Shown here piece after piece: positions 14,388-14,851 of a DNA stretch of 14,851 bases. Source of the stretch: Chitinophagales bacterium (lineage in GTDB: Bacteria > Bacteroidota > Bacteroidia > Chitinophagales > UBA10324); NCBI GenBank assembly GCA_026786335.1, contig JAJAYG010000286.1, positions 1 to 14,851 of the forward strand. The letters are read 5' to 3'. The notes beneath the pieces are model-generated. The model searched no databases, was not told the DNA's origin, and was given only the letters and a program-made list of their open reading frames with translations. How positions within the stretch are numbered: the first letter of the stretch is position 1; the number at the start of each line of letters is the position of its first letter. The translations under genes and the position numbers were made by a program.

Positions 14388-14734
14388 TTTTTCAGCGACT
14401 TAAAAATTTCTTCTAACCTAAAAACTTCATCGAGTGTTTCATCGAGGTAAAAATTTAATTCAGGAATCCGGCGAACCTGGTTTCTGATTTTATTGCCAAG
14501 GTGGCGGCGGATATCTGCCGAATGTTTTGTGATTTCTTCAATAAAATTTTCTTTGTCTTTTATCTTAAACAAACTCAGGTAAATTTTTGCAAGACCCAGA
14601 TCGGGCGACATGCTTACCTGCGTAATCGTTACCATTCCTCCCTTAACCATTGAAAGATTTTCCCTTAGAAAAATCTCACTCAGTGTTTGCTGAATTACAC
14701 CTGCTACTTTTCTTTGCTTCACTGTTTCTTCCAT
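14384..14734 (-). CDS. rbfA: Ribosome-binding factor A
   Basis: 116 aa, typical for RbfA, a KH-fold protein that binds the 30S subunit and helps mature the 16S rRNA 5' end. The start METVKQRKVAGVIQQ-like opening, VTITQVSMSPDLGLAKIYLS (35-54), and IRRHLGNKIRNQVRRIPELN (75-94) followed by FYLDETLDEVFRLEEI are the family's conserved blocks. The ATG is at 14732-14734, with 117 nt of AT-rich sequence to the window edge. The minus strand there holds TACTTTTAC, a loose -7 match only. The stop overlaps the LolC/E-like gene by 4 nt. RbfA next to such a permease is a recurrent arrangement in this phylum as I recall. Confidence 0.95.
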   Translation of the reverse strand: MEETVKQRKVAGVIQQTLSEIFLRENLSMVKGGMVTITQVSMSPDLGLAKIYLSLFKIKDKENFIEEITKHSADIRRHLGNKIRNQVRRIPELNFYLDETLDEVFRLEEIFKSLKK

Positions 14735-14851
14735 ACACCAATAAATTTTTATTGCAATCTTGAACGAATGTAAAAGTAAATGATAAACGCAGTAAAATAA
14801 TTTTTGCGCTCAGCCGTATTGTAACTATGCATTTGATGGTGCAGTTTGAAA

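Overview
The window looks like chromosomal DNA of a member of the Bacteroidota. It is AT-rich and lacks clear Shine-Dalgarno sequences. Two exported proteins end in type IX secretion (T9SS) sorting domains, and there is a DUF4293 protein, a family typical of this phylum. RecA, the short-lid adenylate kinase and the rbfA/LolC-E-like/hpt/adk gene order fit the same group. No rRNA, tRNA, CRISPR array or complete insertion sequence was seen.

Layout. Positions 1-872 (minus) hold the first ~290 codons of a PcaF-like thiolase that runs off the left edge. A secreted M23 peptidase with a T9SS tail follows on the minus strand (1014-2186). Divergent from it are a four-helix DUF4293 membrane protein, recA, and an OsmC-type peroxidase that ends at a strong intrinsic terminator. 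After a gap holding a large inverted repeat comes an arylsulfotransferase-like secreted protein (to 6231). Its signal peptide is out of frame and its N-terminal region seems to be missing. An NADP-binding F420-reductase-family protein follows on the minus strand (6415-7050).

Positions 7332-7810 look empty by ordinary gene calling, but they hold two decayed, adjacent small genes: a DUF4258-like gene with a frameshift and a stop, then a DUF2283-like gene with an early amber codon. ComM/YifB follows at 7931-9514.

From 9515 to 11836 there is a small accessory patch between housekeeping genes. It holds two palindromic elements, an overlapping DUF6364/PIN toxin-antitoxin pair, an isolated tube protein of the phage-tail/contractile-injection family, and a small exported protein of unknown function. 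The right end is a minus-strand housekeeping run read from the right: rbfA, then a LolC/E-like permease (ATGA overlap), then hpt, then adk.

Functional themes are DNA repair and natural transformation (RecA and ComM), purine salvage and nucleotide balance (Hpt and Adk), ribosome maturation (RbfA), envelope and secretion (the LolC/E-like permease and the T9SS cargo), and oxidative-stress defence (OsmC). No complete novel system is present. The best leads are the orphan tube gene, the broken DUF4258/DUF2283 pair, the damaged 5' end of the arylsulfotransferase-like gene next to a T8 tract, and the nested palindrome at 4541-4585.
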